A DNA stretch of 64,000 nucleotides, from NCBI RefSeq assembly GCF_900107305.1, contig NZ_FNPL01000001.1, positions 284,647 through 348,646 of the forward strand, written 5' to 3'. The position numbers and the translations under genes were made by a program. The DNA comes from Thermoactinomyces sp. DSM 45892 (GTDB taxonomy: Bacteria; Bacillota; Bacilli; Thermoactinomycetales; Thermoactinomycetaceae). Below are positions 38,155-47,299 of this stretch, in pieces. The stretch's first letter is position 1. The number at the start of each line of letters is the position of its first letter. The notes beneath the pieces are model-generated. The model was given only the letters and a program-made list of their open reading frames with translations, ran no database searches and was not told where the DNA came from.

Positions 38155-39080
38155 ACCAGACAACCTCCCCGGTACTCGAGGTAAAGAAGCTAGGCAAGCG
38201 GATTGGAAGACGAAAAATCGTGGAAGACATTACGTTTGAGGTACAACAAGGAGAAATTTTTGGATTTTTAGGGCCAAATGGCGCAGGAAAAACCACAACC
38301 ATCCGTATGTTAGTTGGGCTCATCCGTCCAACAGAAGGAACGATTCACATCGGAGGATACCCCTTACAAGACCAATTTATCGAAGCCATCTCCCAAGTGG
38401 GATGTATCGTGGAAAACCCAGAGCTTTACCCGTATCTCACCGGCCGTGAGAACCTAGAGCACTTTGCCCGCATGATGACAGGCATTACAGTCGATCGGAT
38501 CAATGAGATTGTTCACCTCGTAGAATTAGATGAGCGGATTGATGAGCTGGTAAAAACGTATTCACTCGGAATGCAGCAACGTCTTGGAATCGCACAAGCA
38601 TTACTTGGTTCCCCTAAGATACTCATTCTGGATGAACCCACTAACGGTCTAGATCCCGCAGGCATTCGCGAACTACGGGCATTTATTCGCAAACTAGTCC
38701 ACGAACAAGGGATTAGTGTATTCATCTCCAGCCATATCCTGCATGAAATTCAGCTCATGTGTGATCGGGTGGCTATTATCAACAAAGGGAAAATCGTTTA
38801 CACCGGACCTGTACAGGAGCTTGTCCACGAAGAAGAAACCCGCATCGAGTGGAAATTAGACCCGCTTCCATCAGGGGCAGACGCCCTCCAAGAACTATCC
38901 TTTGTCCGTCCTATCGAACAGACAGAAGAGCATCTGTATGTGTATATGCCCCTAGACCGCATTGCCGAAGTAAATGAGCAACTTATGGCGAAGCAGATCA
39001 AGGTAACGGGAATTCGTCCTGTACAAGCTACATTGGAGGACTTATTCTTACAACTGACAGGAGGCGAAACCAAACCATGA
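38151..39080 (+). CDS. ABC exporter ATP-binding protein
   Basis: This 309-residue ATPase is of the ABC-2/bacitracin-resistance (BcrA-like) type. Walker A GPNGAGKTTTIR is near residue 42, the signature YSLGMQQRLGIAQALL near residue 142, Walker B LILDEPTNGLDP near residue 162, and the H-loop in SSHIL. A C-terminal extension of 80 residues is usual for the DrrA/BcrA group. It is coupled with the permease downstream and the esterase upstream by four-base overlaps. The substrate is unknown. Confidence 0.9.
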   Translation: MNQTTSPVLEVKKLGKRIGRRKIVEDITFEVQQGEIFGFLGPNGAGKTTTIRMLVGLIRPTEGTIHIGGYPLQDQFIEAISQVGCIVENPELYPYLTGRENLEHFARMMTGITVDRINEIVHLVELDERIDELVKTYSLGMQQRLGIAQALLGSPKILILDEPTNGLDPAGIRELRAFIRKLVHEQGISVFISSHILHEIQLMCDRVAIINKGKIVYTGPVQELVHEEETRIEWKLDPLPSGADALQELSFVRPIEQTEEHLYVYMPLDRIAEVNEQLMAKQIKVTGIRPVQATLEDLFLQLTGGETKP

Positions 39081-40060
39081 TGGGACTTGTCTATAATGAA
39101 ATGTTAAAAATGGTTCGGAAAAAACGACTTTGGGTCATCCTCGGGATCCTAGTGATCCTAATCCCGATTTTTACATATGCTCAGGCACAAACACTCGAGA
39201 GGGCAGCTAAACAAATTGGAACAAGCGACTGGAAAGTGATCCTAAAGCAACAGATTATCGATCAACAAAACCGCTTAACATCCAGCCGATTACCGGAAGA
39301 ATGGAAAGCATTTATCAAACTGAATATCCAGCAACAAGAGTATTATCTAAAAAATGATATCAATCCAACGGCACCTGGTGCTCCTACGTTTATGCGAAAA
39401 TTTGTCGAGGAATCTGTTTCACTCTTTCTCCCATTATTAGTCGTCATCATCGCAGCGGATCTGGTTTCTTCTGAACACTCAAGCGGAACGATTAAATTAC
39501 TCCTTACAAGACCCGTTCGGCGTTGGAAAGTACTATTTAGCAAATACATCTCCCTACTCTTTGCCACATCCTTCATCGTACTTAGTACAGCCATATTAAG
39601 CTATCTGCTCTCTGGGGTCATTTTTGGATACGGGGGTTGGGACCTCCCTGTATTATCCGGATTCCAAGAGAAAAACGGGGCTTTAATGACCGAGTTTGTC
39701 CATCTCATCCCACAATGGAAATATCTCCTTATGGCATATGGGCTTTCTTGGCTCGCCTGTATCACCGTTGCAACCGTCTCCTTTATGGTGTCCGTCTTGG
39801 TACGAAGCACCGCATCCGGCATGGGCATTATGCTCGCGGCCGTCATCTCAGGAAATTTGCTCATGCAGCTCTCTCCTACGTGGGGAGCGATCAAATATTT
39901 TGCCTTCACCCAACTACGTTTAACCGACTATCTCTCAGGCCGCCCCATTCTCATCGAGGGAATGACACTACCACTTTCCATCGGCGTACTCGGAGCCTGG
40001 TCCGTTATAGCCCTGATTGTTGCATTTGTAGCGTTTTCGAGACGTGATGTATTGGCCTAG
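39077..40060 (+). CDS. ABC-2 type exporter permease
   Basis: This 327-residue membrane protein has an N-terminal span at residues 17-34, a long extracytoplasmic segment to about residue 110, and five more spans (SLFLPLLVVIIAADLVSSEHSSGTIKLLL typical of ABC-2 permeases). It partners the ATPase immediately upstream, overlapping it by four bases, and is closed by a strong terminator. Confidence 0.85.
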   Translation: MMGLVYNEMLKMVRKKRLWVILGILVILIPIFTYAQAQTLERAAKQIGTSDWKVILKQQIIDQQNRLTSSRLPEEWKAFIKLNIQQQEYYLKNDINPTAPGAPTFMRKFVEESVSLFLPLLVVIIAADLVSSEHSSGTIKLLLTRPVRRWKVLFSKYISLLFATSFIVLSTAILSYLLSGVIFGYGGWDLPVLSGFQEKNGALMTEFVHLIPQWKYLLMAYGLSWLACITVATVSFMVSVLVRSTASGMGIMLAAVISGNLLMQLSPTWGAIKYFAFTQLRLTDYLSGRPILIEGMTLPLSIGVLGAWSVIALIVAFVAFSRRDVLA

Positions 40061-40090
40061 TCGGTTTCGATCTGCAAGTGTCCACGAAAA

Positions 40091-40136
40091 AACACCCCTG
40101 TTTAGTCGATCACCTAGGCCAAACAGGGGTGTTTTA
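40091..40136. terminator. Terminator after the ABC exporter operon
   Basis: AACACCCCTGTTT pairs perfectly with AAACAGGGGTGTT around a 17-base loop, followed by TTATT. Confidence 0.92.
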
Positions 40137-40218
40137 TTGTAGTAGCAGGTCGAATCCCTCTATTCCTTGCAAACTTTGAATCATAGATTTGTGATGGTAT
40201 TATTGAACATTTTTAATG

Positions 40219-40247
40219 TTGTCGAAAAAATTTATTTCCTATAAAAT
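40219..40247 (+). promoter_or_regulatory. Sigma-A-like promoter of the lipase-like gene
   Basis: TTGTCG and TAAAAT are separated by 17 bases, 125 bases before the start at 40372. It is a good match to vegetative promoters. The leader of about 115 bases is otherwise featureless. Confidence 0.5.
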
Positions 40248-40371
40248 AGTTGGATACGTCATATAAATTGCAAGGGCTAGACTACTTAGTGAAAATCAGA
40301 GGCTTGCGATTGGAAAGGGGAGAATTTTCCGCTAAGAATAGGAACTATAACATTTCTTAGTGAAGTAACTT

Positions 40372-41646
40372 ATGCGAAATATAACAAAATATGGAAAATC
40401 ATTACTTATTCAACTTGTATTCTTATTAGGATTCATGCTCTTAGGACAAAGCATTGCAGTAGCAGAAGGGATCGACCAAACGCCCATAAACGGAGAGTTT
40501 AACACCGAAATCGCAGGTACCTCCACAGTAAAAGAGAAAGGTTTTTTAGAGGAAGCAGGAGATTGGCTCTCGGATAAGTGGGATTTTGTTTGGGAGGGAG
40601 CTAAAGATATAGCCGCTGGAATTTGGCAAGAAATATGTGATGTATTTAATTTCATTGCTAGTTTTGTCATAGAAATTATTGGCTTTGTTGTAATAGGGAT
40701 GGGTGTTTTGCTGACTTGGGGTATATTTAAAGGGGAAAAGAATGCGTTTACTGATATGTTTCAACGCGTTGGAGAGTATCTAGTAGGTATAGATCGTAAT
40801 AATCCTCATGGGAAGTTAAGTGATGTGAAAGCGACTGATAAGCAATTGGCATATGCGGCAGATATGGTATATAAAGACAATATTACTAAAAAGAATTTAG
40901 AAAAGCTGGGTGAGGGATGGGAGCTTGGGCCACAAATTGATTCTATGAATGGACTACAAGCAAAAACATTCGTCAATGAGGAAACGAAGGAAATTATAAT
41001 CTCATTTAGAGGAACAGAAGGATTAGGTGACTATTTTTCAGATGCCATCCTAGCAGCAGGCCTTGATTCATATGTACCACAATCAGGAGCTGCTATACAA
41101 TTTGTGGAACAGTTACTGAATAATCCCGACTTTAAAGGATATCGATTTGCTTTAACAGGGCATTCCCTTGGTGGATATATAGCTAATGAGGCCGGAATGA
41201 CCTACCGGATACCCACAGTAGCTTTTAATGCCCCCGGTAAAAACCTCTATCCTAATATAAATGCTTCACTGGCTACAGGTTATGCAGGTGGAGCGGGAAC
41301 ATATGCAATTAATATGAGTGATTATCGGAATCGTAGACAAGCTTATAACGAAGCCGCCGGTAACTTTGATGGCTTAATTAGGAATTATAACTCCTATGAA
41401 GACGTAGTCGGCTCGGTAGGATATCGCCCCGGAGAAACATATGTAATAGATCGAAAGGGCGAAGTTACCCATAAGAAGGGTTTGGATAATAACATTGCGA
41501 AAGGGATCGAATCAAGTATCAATAATGGAGTAATTGAAAACCATGCAATGTCAAACTTCACGGGAGAAGTGGATGGAAAGCCTGTCTCTACTCCTATTGC
41601 TTCCATCTACAAGAAAAACAACGGAAATATCGTTCCAAGAAAATGA
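40372..41646 (+). CDS. Secreted/membrane lipase-like alpha/beta hydrolase
   Basis: This 424-residue protein has a signal peptide (residues 12-31), a membrane helix near residues 92-117, and then a class 3 lipase-like fold. The nucleophile elbow GHSLGGYIANEAG is near residue 263 and the oxyanion-region SFRGTEGLGDYFSDA near residue 210. The rest of the triad cannot be placed reliably. The start has no strong Shine-Dalgarno. A lipoprotein gene follows after 18 bases, so it could be an esterase with a chaperone, an exported toxin with its immunity partner, or a wall-associated phospholipase. The fold is fairly sure; the role is not. Confidence 0.75.
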   Translation: MRNITKYGKSLLIQLVFLLGFMLLGQSIAVAEGIDQTPINGEFNTEIAGTSTVKEKGFLEEAGDWLSDKWDFVWEGAKDIAAGIWQEICDVFNFIASFVIEIIGFVVIGMGVLLTWGIFKGEKNAFTDMFQRVGEYLVGIDRNNPHGKLSDVKATDKQLAYAADMVYKDNITKKNLEKLGEGWELGPQIDSMNGLQAKTFVNEETKEIIISFRGTEGLGDYFSDAILAAGLDSYVPQSGAAIQFVEQLLNNPDFKGYRFALTGHSLGGYIANEAGMTYRIPTVAFNAPGKNLYPNINASLATGYAGGAGTYAINMSDYRNRRQAYNEAAGNFDGLIRNYNSYEDVVGSVGYRPGETYVIDRKGEVTHKKGLDNNIAKGIESSINNGVIENHAMSNFTGEVDGKPVSTPIASIYKKNNGNIVPRK

Positions 41647-41663
41647 TTTGAGGATGTGATAAT

Positions 41664-42413
41664 ATGCTAGAGATATGGAGAACAAAAAAGTTATACCTTG
41701 GTTTATTAGTTGTTTTCATGGTGATAGCACTCAGTGGATGTGGCTTTCTCAGAGAAGACCTTTCAAAAATGACTCCAGAAGAAGAGCAGAAGGTGAAGGA
41801 ACAAGCTAGTCAGTATATTAAGGGGAAATACCATAAAGAGTTCACAGTTCAAGAGATCTCTAAGAATCGTGTCACAGGAGCTAGCTATGATGTGAGTGGT
41901 ACAATTCAAGATGGAAAAAATACTCCCGTTATTGTAATGTTAGAGGCATCGAATGAGCCTATAGATACTTATATTCATACGTTGTTTTCAAATGAATTGA
42001 CACCTCATATAAAGAAAGTAGCTAGCCAGATCTTTGATTTGAGATCAATGGAAGACAATCTTACATATAACTATAGGGATGGTGTAGAAAGAAAATATAA
42101 GAGTGAAATACCTTCTGTACTAGAAGTGCTGAAAAAAGGAGATAAGGATTTATATTTACAAACTAGCCTTAGAGTATACGAGAAAAGCGACCAAGCCAAA
42201 CAAGAAATCTCAAGCTTTCTACAATCGTTAAAAGAGATGAATTTCAACAAAGTGATAATTGTGGTTTATGTGTACGATAATGCCTTAAAATCAGCTTCGA
42301 AGAAAGAGGACGTTGGTAAGTATTTGCTGTATAGATACAATATTACTCCCGATGATATTCAAACTATTGATGTCAATAATCTAGAACCATATAAAACAAA
42401 AATCAAAGAATAG
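41664..42413 (+). CDS. Hypothetical lipoprotein, partner of the lipase-like protein
   Basis: This 249-residue protein has a lipoprotein signal with lipobox ALSGC (Cys near residue 27) and a mixed alpha/beta domain that I do not recognise. It begins with a charged MTPEEEQKVKEQASQYIKGKYH segment reminiscent of DUF1307/YehR-like extracytoplasmic folds. GAGGATGTGAT precedes the ATG. It is closely linked to the lipase-like gene and ends before a terminator. Immunity or chaperone function is only an inference from position. Confidence 0.6.
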   Translation: MLEIWRTKKLYLGLLVVFMVIALSGCGFLREDLSKMTPEEEQKVKEQASQYIKGKYHKEFTVQEISKNRVTGASYDVSGTIQDGKNTPVIVMLEASNEPIDTYIHTLFSNELTPHIKKVASQIFDLRSMEDNLTYNYRDGVERKYKSEIPSVLEVLKKGDKDLYLQTSLRVYEKSDQAKQEISSFLQSLKEMNFNKVIIVVYVYDNALKSASKKEDVGKYLLYRYNITPDDIQTIDVNNLEPYKTKIKE

Positions 42414-42475
42414 TCTTGATAAATTGAATGTAATTTTTGTGCATGTGAAGATACATTATTAACATAATGGCATGT

Positions 42476-42510
42476 AAGTCTCATTCGTATTGAGAGGATG
42501 GGACTTTTAT
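42476..42510 (+). terminator. Terminator after the lipase/lipoprotein pair
   Basis: AAGTCTCATTC pairs with GGATGGGACTT (two wobble pairs) and ends in TTTT. Confidence 0.65.
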
Positions 42511-42525
42511 GTACATTATACTATC

Positions 42526-42635
42526 CAACATTTTTTCTTTTTGGGGGCTTACGGCTTGGCGAACAGGCTAAAAAAAGAGGAATTAGCCTATATGCCCTAT
42601 TGATCTCAGGAATGCTATTGTTAGTGATTCAGTAA
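42526..42635 (+). pseudogene. Possible remnant of a small membrane protein
   Basis: The frame reads FGGLRLGEQAKKRGISLYA and then LLISGMLLLVIQ before a stop at 42633. It has a clean hydrophobic end but no start codon or ribosome binding site upstream. It is possibly the tail of a broken gene. Nothing else is seen in 42414-42757 besides this and the terminator. Confidence 0.25.
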
Positions 42636-42757
42636 TTTATACTGTCAACAGAAAACTAGACGACTTCATATTACAGGTATTCTCAAAGATTTAGTTGAAA
42701 TATATAAGTTAAAGTAAAGTAAATTTTTTAAGACTCTCAATGGGGGGATATCTGTAT

Positions 42758-43909
42758 ATGAAATATCTATTCTTTATGATGCCAGCATTTGGACATATGA
42801 ATCCTACACTAACAGTGGCAGAAGAATTGGTGAGACGAGGAGAAGAGGTAGTTTATTATATAACGGATGACTTTACAGATAGTGTTAAAAAAGCAGGGGC
42901 CGAGATTCGAGTGATTGATCCTATTTTCAATCCTTTACACTACTTCCAAAAAAAGCATCCAGAAGTACTGCAGTCTTTTACGAAACCTCCTATTCACTTG
43001 ATGACGCAGTATATGAACGAAGCCCGCCTGAGGGCCCACGAATTAATTGATCAAGTGAAAAGCGAGAAAGCCGATGTAGCCATTTACGATCCAATGTGTG
43101 TTTGGGGAAAAGAAATGATTTATACTCTCGATCTACCTGCAGCTACCTTTTATAGTAGCTTCGCATTTCACAAAGAGGCACCTACTCTACAAAAATGGGT
43201 TGAGCAACATCTCCATCCTGAAGAGAAGCAAATTTTGCACTTGTTTACCGTTGCCGAAAAACTAAATATCGTATCAAATCCTAAACAATTTCAATATGAT
43301 GCAGAATTCTTCGATCATCGTTATGCATTTGTTGGGCCTCTCATCTCCGATCGACATGTTACAACCGATCTTCCCTTAGACCGTCTCAACTCTCAACCCA
43401 CACTCTTCATCTCTCTCGGAACGATCTTAAGTAATGCTGAGTTTTATCAAAATTGCTTTGAAGCCTTTGGAGACACACATTGGCAAGTAATCTTAAACGT
43501 AGGACCCAGAACCCGCACGGAAGAGCTGGACTCCATCCCCAAAAACTTCATCATTCGACCTTTTGTTCCTCAGCTAGAAGTCCTTAAACATACTGACGTC
43601 TTCATATCTCACGGAGGGATGAATTCCATCATGGAGGCTCTATGGTTTGGTGTTCCTACGGTTGCTATTCCTCAATCATCCGATCAGCCACTTGTTGCCG
43701 AACGTCTTACCCAACTGGGCCTCGGGGAGTCCATCCAACCTGATCAAGTTACCCCGGAACAATTGAGAGAGTCTGTAGACAGAGTAAGCCAATCAGAGAC
43801 TGTTCGAGTAAATCTTCAAGCAATGAGTCACTCCATGCGGAAAGCAAATCCAGTTCAGCAGACGGCAGATCTACTGCAATCACTTGCCAAGCAACAAGCG
43901 GTGGTATAA
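42758..43909 (+). CDS. Macrolide-type (MGT family) glycosyltransferase
   Basis: This GT1-family UDP-sugar transferase has 383 residues. The acceptor-binding half begins FFMMPAFGHMNPTLTVAEEL. The donor-binding C-terminal half has the signature HGGMNSIMEALWFGVPTVAIP near residue 280, followed by DQP. I start at ATG 42758 because GGGGGGAT lies just upstream; ATG 42740 would bury that site. Related Bacillus enzymes (YjiC, YdhE, OleD) glycosylate macrolides, flavonoids and lipids. The natural acceptor is unknown. Confidence 0.88.
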   Translation: MKYLFFMMPAFGHMNPTLTVAEELVRRGEEVVYYITDDFTDSVKKAGAEIRVIDPIFNPLHYFQKKHPEVLQSFTKPPIHLMTQYMNEARLRAHELIDQVKSEKADVAIYDPMCVWGKEMIYTLDLPAATFYSSFAFHKEAPTLQKWVEQHLHPEEKQILHLFTVAEKLNIVSNPKQFQYDAEFFDHRYAFVGPLISDRHVTTDLPLDRLNSQPTLFISLGTILSNAEFYQNCFEAFGDTHWQVILNVGPRTRTEELDSIPKNFIIRPFVPQLEVLKHTDVFISHGGMNSIMEALWFGVPTVAIPQSSDQPLVAERLTQLGLGESIQPDQVTPEQLRESVDRVSQSETVRVNLQAMSHSMRKANPVQQTADLLQSLAKQQAVV

Positions 43910-43924
43910 CCAACCCACATTTCT

Positions 43925-43966
43925 AGTTAACAGGATCCCTTTATGGGTGGATCCTGTTAACTTTTC
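43925..43966. terminator. Bidirectional terminator between glycosyltransferase and reductase genes
   Basis: AGTTAACAGGATCC pairs perfectly with GGATCCTGTTAACT around a 10-base loop, followed by TTTT. Confidence 0.92.
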
Positions 43967-43970
43967 ATTT

Positions 43971-44789
43971 TTATTGAAATAAGGACGAAATAATATCGGA
44001 ATTCGTATATCGAAGCACTCTAGGAATATCCTCACGATTAGATTCTATCTGAAAGTAAGCCACATCCTCTTTATCTAGGAAGAAACGAGGCTCCAATATA
44101 CTCTTCTCAACCCCTAATTGATGTAAGATCTGTTCATAAAACTGACTTTGCATCATTCGATCGATAGAAGCTAAGTGGAATACCCCTTTTACATCGTTTT
44201 CAATCATAAACCGCACTTGTTTAGCTAATAAAACATCTAGATGATGATTGCAAACCAGATTGCTAAATACTTCAATGACTTTCTCATCTTTCAAACTTTC
44301 TTTGATTTGATTCAGCCTAGGTGAGTTCTTCCCCCATATCATCGGAATTCGAATCGTAATAGCCCTCTCGCCCAACATTTCTTGAAGCATACTCTCACAT
44401 TTCATTTTGAACTTCCCATACTCCGATTCAGCTATCGGGGTATCCGCTTCTGTATAAGGTCTTGAGAAATCTCCATCAAATACATTGGTTGTCGAGAAAT
44501 AGTACACTTTCGTATGTTGATTTTTGATACTCTTAGCCAATTCCTCGTGAAACGTAAGTTGATGATCATAATCGCCTCGTAAACAGGAGATCACCACGTC
44601 CGGTTTTACCGTATCCATGAGCTCCCTCATCTTATCGATGTGCTGAACTTCTAATGAAAACTGTTTATCATGAGGAAGACTAGTAACGTTAGAAGTATAT
44701 GTACCGTATACATCTAATCCTTCCACTAACTCATCAATTAGGGCTCGTCCCACAAGTCCGCTCGCACCTAGAACCAGTATTTTTTTCAT
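43971..44789 (-). CDS. RmlD-like NAD(P)-dependent sugar reductase/epimerase
   Basis: This short-chain dehydrogenase of the extended type has 272 residues. The nucleotide-binding motif VLGASGLVGRAL is near residue 5. A catalytic YxxxK is visible as EYGKFKMKCE near residue 128, with RPYTEADTPIAESEYG before it and IRIPMIWG after it. It resembles dTDP-4-dehydrorhamnose reductases. No other rhamnose genes are nearby, so its pathway is uncertain. GAGGCA lies about six bases before the ATG. Confidence 0.75.
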   Translation of the reverse strand: MKKILVLGASGLVGRALIDELVEGLDVYGTYTSNVTSLPHDKQFSLEVQHIDKMRELMDTVKPDVVISCLRGDYDHQLTFHEELAKSIKNQHTKVYYFSTTNVFDGDFSRPYTEADTPIAESEYGKFKMKCESMLQEMLGERAITIRIPMIWGKNSPRLNQIKESLKDEKVIEVFSNLVCNHHLDVLLAKQVRFMIENDVKGVFHLASIDRMMQSQFYEQILHQLGVEKSILEPRFFLDKEDVAYFQIESNREDIPRVLRYTNSDIISSLFQ

Positions 44790-44792
44790 CTG

Positions 44793-45010
44793 TTATGCCT
44801 CTTTTATTCTATATTTATCTGAGGATATCTCTTGTCGGATATCTCTTACTAATTTTTCAAAAAAACGTTCTTGATAACCTGCTCGCATAGAAAGAGTCAT
44901 TTCCTTTGCTATAGGAACTAGCTCAGCTTGTTTGATATTCTTCAGCTTATTGATTCGTTGTTTCTCTAAAACGTGTGTGGAACGGCATCGCCTATAGTCT
45001 TCTAGGGTTA
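44793..45010 (-). pseudogene. Possible C-terminal remnant of a gene upstream of the reductase
   Basis: An open stretch reads RINKLKNIKQAELVPIA and then a basic helical segment with MRAGYQERFFEKLVRDIRQE, stopping four bases before the reductase start. It has no start codon or ribosome binding site and I do not recognise it. It may be the tail of a truncated protein. Confidence 0.3.
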
Positions 45011-45033
45011 ACCTCTATAATACTACTTTTTCC

Positions 45034-45240
45034 TTATAAAGGCGTTTCCAACTGGGTCGTACAATTCTCCTCCTTGATATTTTCTAAAGCAACTATGTAT
45101 TTTGTAATAGTTTCCGTAAATGTTCGTAGCCTGCTAATCGTGATACCGGGATCCTGATAAACGTTCCGTTCTGCCGACTCCCCTACTTTAGAAAGAATAT
45201 TCCATTTTTCTTCTAGAAACGTAAAGTTATGTGTCTGCAT
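45034..45240 (-). pseudogene. N-terminal remnant of a type I restriction R-like (DUF4145) protein
   Basis: The 68-residue frame MQTHNFTFLEEKWNILSKVG, followed by AERNVYQDPGITISRLRTF, matches the DUF4145 region that opens many HsdR-like helicase/restriction subunits (FLEEKWPEL...AERYLYSDPNAALIKLR). GGAGGAATT lies before the ATG. The frame stops where the helicase part should begin, so it looks like debris of a lost restriction gene. A free-standing DUF4145 protein is less likely at this length. Confidence 0.6.
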
Positions 45241-45446
45241 GAAAATTCCTCCATTTTAAAAGTAAGATTTAATCATCCCTGACAAAACTATATCATGATT
45301 CTTGATCTGTAATCAAAAATTTTAAGTATAACCTATAAATTCGAAAATAAAATAATATAAAATTTTATTAAAATGTTTACAAAAAATGTATTTGTGTTAC
45401 AATATGATTGTTTGTATATTAGGAACAGAATAAGGGGTTGTCAGGG

Positions 45447-45899
45447 ATGAAGGGGAAACGTTTCGTAGCTGGGATCATTACTTGTAGTGCTTTAGTCATA
45501 GGGACAGGATTTGTCGCTCCAACTACCACTCTAGCCGCTGGAGTCGAAAAAAATATTCAAAGCGGATGGGAAGATGCTTCTTTTCAAGTAGAAAACATAT
45601 CCTCCTTACCACAAGAAGTTTCAAACCAAGTAGACGTGACAAATAAGGCTATCACCATGGTGAAGCATGGCAGAAAAACATATGTATACTTATCACTTGG
45701 TACCCAAGGCGCGTTATATCATTTTACTGTGAACTCTGCCATTATTAAAAATGGTAAACTTTTCGTTACTGCCCGGGCAAAGATGGCTGCTTATAAATAT
45801 GTAGCAAGCCCAGAGTATGAAGTGATATCATTCGATAACACTAAATATACGATTAATGAAGTAGACGGATATATTCATGTCATCAACAAATTGAACTAA
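45447..45899 (+). CDS. Secreted protein of unknown function
   Basis: This 150-residue protein has a clear signal peptide (KGKRFVAGIITCSALVIGTGF, cleavage near LAAG at residue 31) and a mature domain of about 120 residues rich in beta strands (RKTYVYLSLGTQGALYHFTV, ARAKMAAYKYV). I do not recognise it. The start at 45447 has AAGGGG nine bases upstream; a TTG at 45438 is possible. The upstream 150 bases are AT-rich and promoter-like. Confidence 0.6.
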   Translation: MKGKRFVAGIITCSALVIGTGFVAPTTTLAAGVEKNIQSGWEDASFQVENISSLPQEVSNQVDVTNKAITMVKHGRKTYVYLSLGTQGALYHFTVNSAIIKNGKLFVTARAKMAAYKYVASPEYEVISFDNTKYTINEVDGYIHVINKLN

Positions 45900-45915
45900 T
45901 TCTTAGTGTGAAAAT

Positions 45916-45953
45916 AAAAAAGGAGCGGTAGATAATCTAGCCGACTCCTTTTT
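45916..45953 (+). terminator. Terminator after the secreted-protein gene
   Basis: AAAAAGGAG-CGG pairs with CCG-A-CTCCTTTTT around a 12-base loop. Confidence 0.85.
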
Positions 45954-46016
45954 AACAAGGGTGTAATAAACTCTTATCTTTTCATCTCATCATTCATAAA
46001 CCATAGGAATGCTTAT

Positions 46017-46370
46017 TCAACTATTCGAACTAGCTTCCTCCTGCTTTTTCCTCGATTGCAATGCCCAAAATCTCCGATCAATTTCCTTCGATTTCTCATA
46101 ATGCAGATCCTTTAAGAAATCGAGATCATCCTTCATAACAGTAAAATCCTCTTTCGTATCTAGTTTCAATGCGTAAATGTCTTCACTGTTTCGGATAACT
46201 TGTTCTTGAATGATGTTACTTACCTTAGCAACAGTATCCACCTTTTCTTCTAGGCGATCCAATCGAGTGTCCATCTTATCTAGACGAGTCTCCACTTCAT
46301 CAAAGCGCTTATCAATACTTGTTTTCATATCCTGAAAACTATTGAGAATCATCTCTAAGGTTGCTTCCAC
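46017..46370 (-). CDS. Coiled-coil protein of unknown function
   Basis: This 117-residue, almost wholly charged helical protein has heptads through residues 10-60 (KRFDEVETRLDKMDTRLDRL and EEKVDTVAKVSNIIQEQ). Such short coiled-coil proteins are common in Bacillales and are named only by structure. A GTG start at 46370 has AAGGAGGAG six bases upstream. No operon partner is seen. The stretch 46371-46656 holds no gene that I can support. Confidence 0.6.
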   Translation of the reverse strand: MEATLEMILNSFQDMKTSIDKRFDEVETRLDKMDTRLDRLEEKVDTVAKVSNIIQEQVIRNSEDIYALKLDTKEDFTVMKDDLDFLKDLHYEKSKEIDRRFWALQSRKKQEEASSNS

Positions 46371-46656
46371 AGGTTCTCCTCCTTGACTAACTATTCTTTC
46401 TACAACGCATCATCGCTCTCATCTATTGTTTTATTACGATTACCATCAATCATTCGTGAAACGATCCATTTTATGTGAGAAATTTTGTCAGTTCTCATTC
46501 TATCACAGGGAGTAAGGAACATCTAGAACATTGAATCAATTGCCGAATAGCAATATCAGATACTCTAGAACCCATGCTTACTGAACAAAAGCTGTAGATA
46601 CGTGTTTCTAAAGGCGGTCACCTACAAAGAGACCATGTACTACCGATATCCAAATC

Positions 46657-47109
46657 CTACTCCACTCCTATAACCGTCACCCGCTGTACACCCTTTAACC
46701 CACGAAGCCGATCTACTAGATCCTCTAAATCGGAAGCCAAATTAGTTAAATCCACTGACATCGAAACAGATGCTTCCCCTTGGAGAGGAATGGTTTGGTG
46801 GATGGTGAGGATGTTTACTCCTGTACCAGCTAGAAAGCTCAGGACGTGAGATAACACACCTGCCTGATCTTTTAGTAGAAAAACAAGAGTCACCATCTTG
46901 CTGTGGTTCAAGCTTTGAAATGGAAAGATAGAATCTCGATATTTATAATAGGAACTACGGCTTAGTCCCAGCTTGGCTACTGCTTGTTGAACTGTATCAA
47001 CCTCACCTGACTCTATCAGTCGCTTTGCTTCCAATGTCTTTTGTATCACTTCAGGCAATTGATTATAACGGACCAATACGAAGCGCTCTTCATCATCTCT
47101 CTTGTTCAC
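46657..47109 (-). CDS. pheB: ACT domain-containing protein PheB
   Basis: This 150-residue protein (UPF0735 family) has an N-terminal helix-turn-helix-like stretch (TVQQAVAKLGLSRSSYYKYRD) and a C-terminal ACT domain (MVTLVFLLKDQAGVLSHVL onward). It is named pheB from its place after obg in B. subtilis, although it is not the chorismate mutase. Here it lies on the same strand as obg but is separated from it by the fix genes and others. A GTG start at 47109 follows GAGG. Confidence 0.88.
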   Translation of the reverse strand: MNKRDDEERFVLVRYNQLPEVIQKTLEAKRLIESGEVDTVQQAVAKLGLSRSSYYKYRDSIFPFQSLNHSKMVTLVFLLKDQAGVLSHVLSFLAGTGVNILTIHQTIPLQGEASVSMSVDLTNLASDLEDLVDRLRGLKGVQRVTVIGVE

Positions 47110-47299
47110 AAGATAACCTCATTCATTCCTTTTTTCGTAATCTATGTAGATATAAAAAAACATCACCATCTATTTTTCCAGATAGTTTGTTTTATTCAAA
47201 TTCAATTTATCTCGCATATTGTATCGTTTCTCTTAGTCTAAGGCAATCTTTTTGGTAATATAAGAACATACGATTCTCACATCAAAGGAGCAATGAGTT

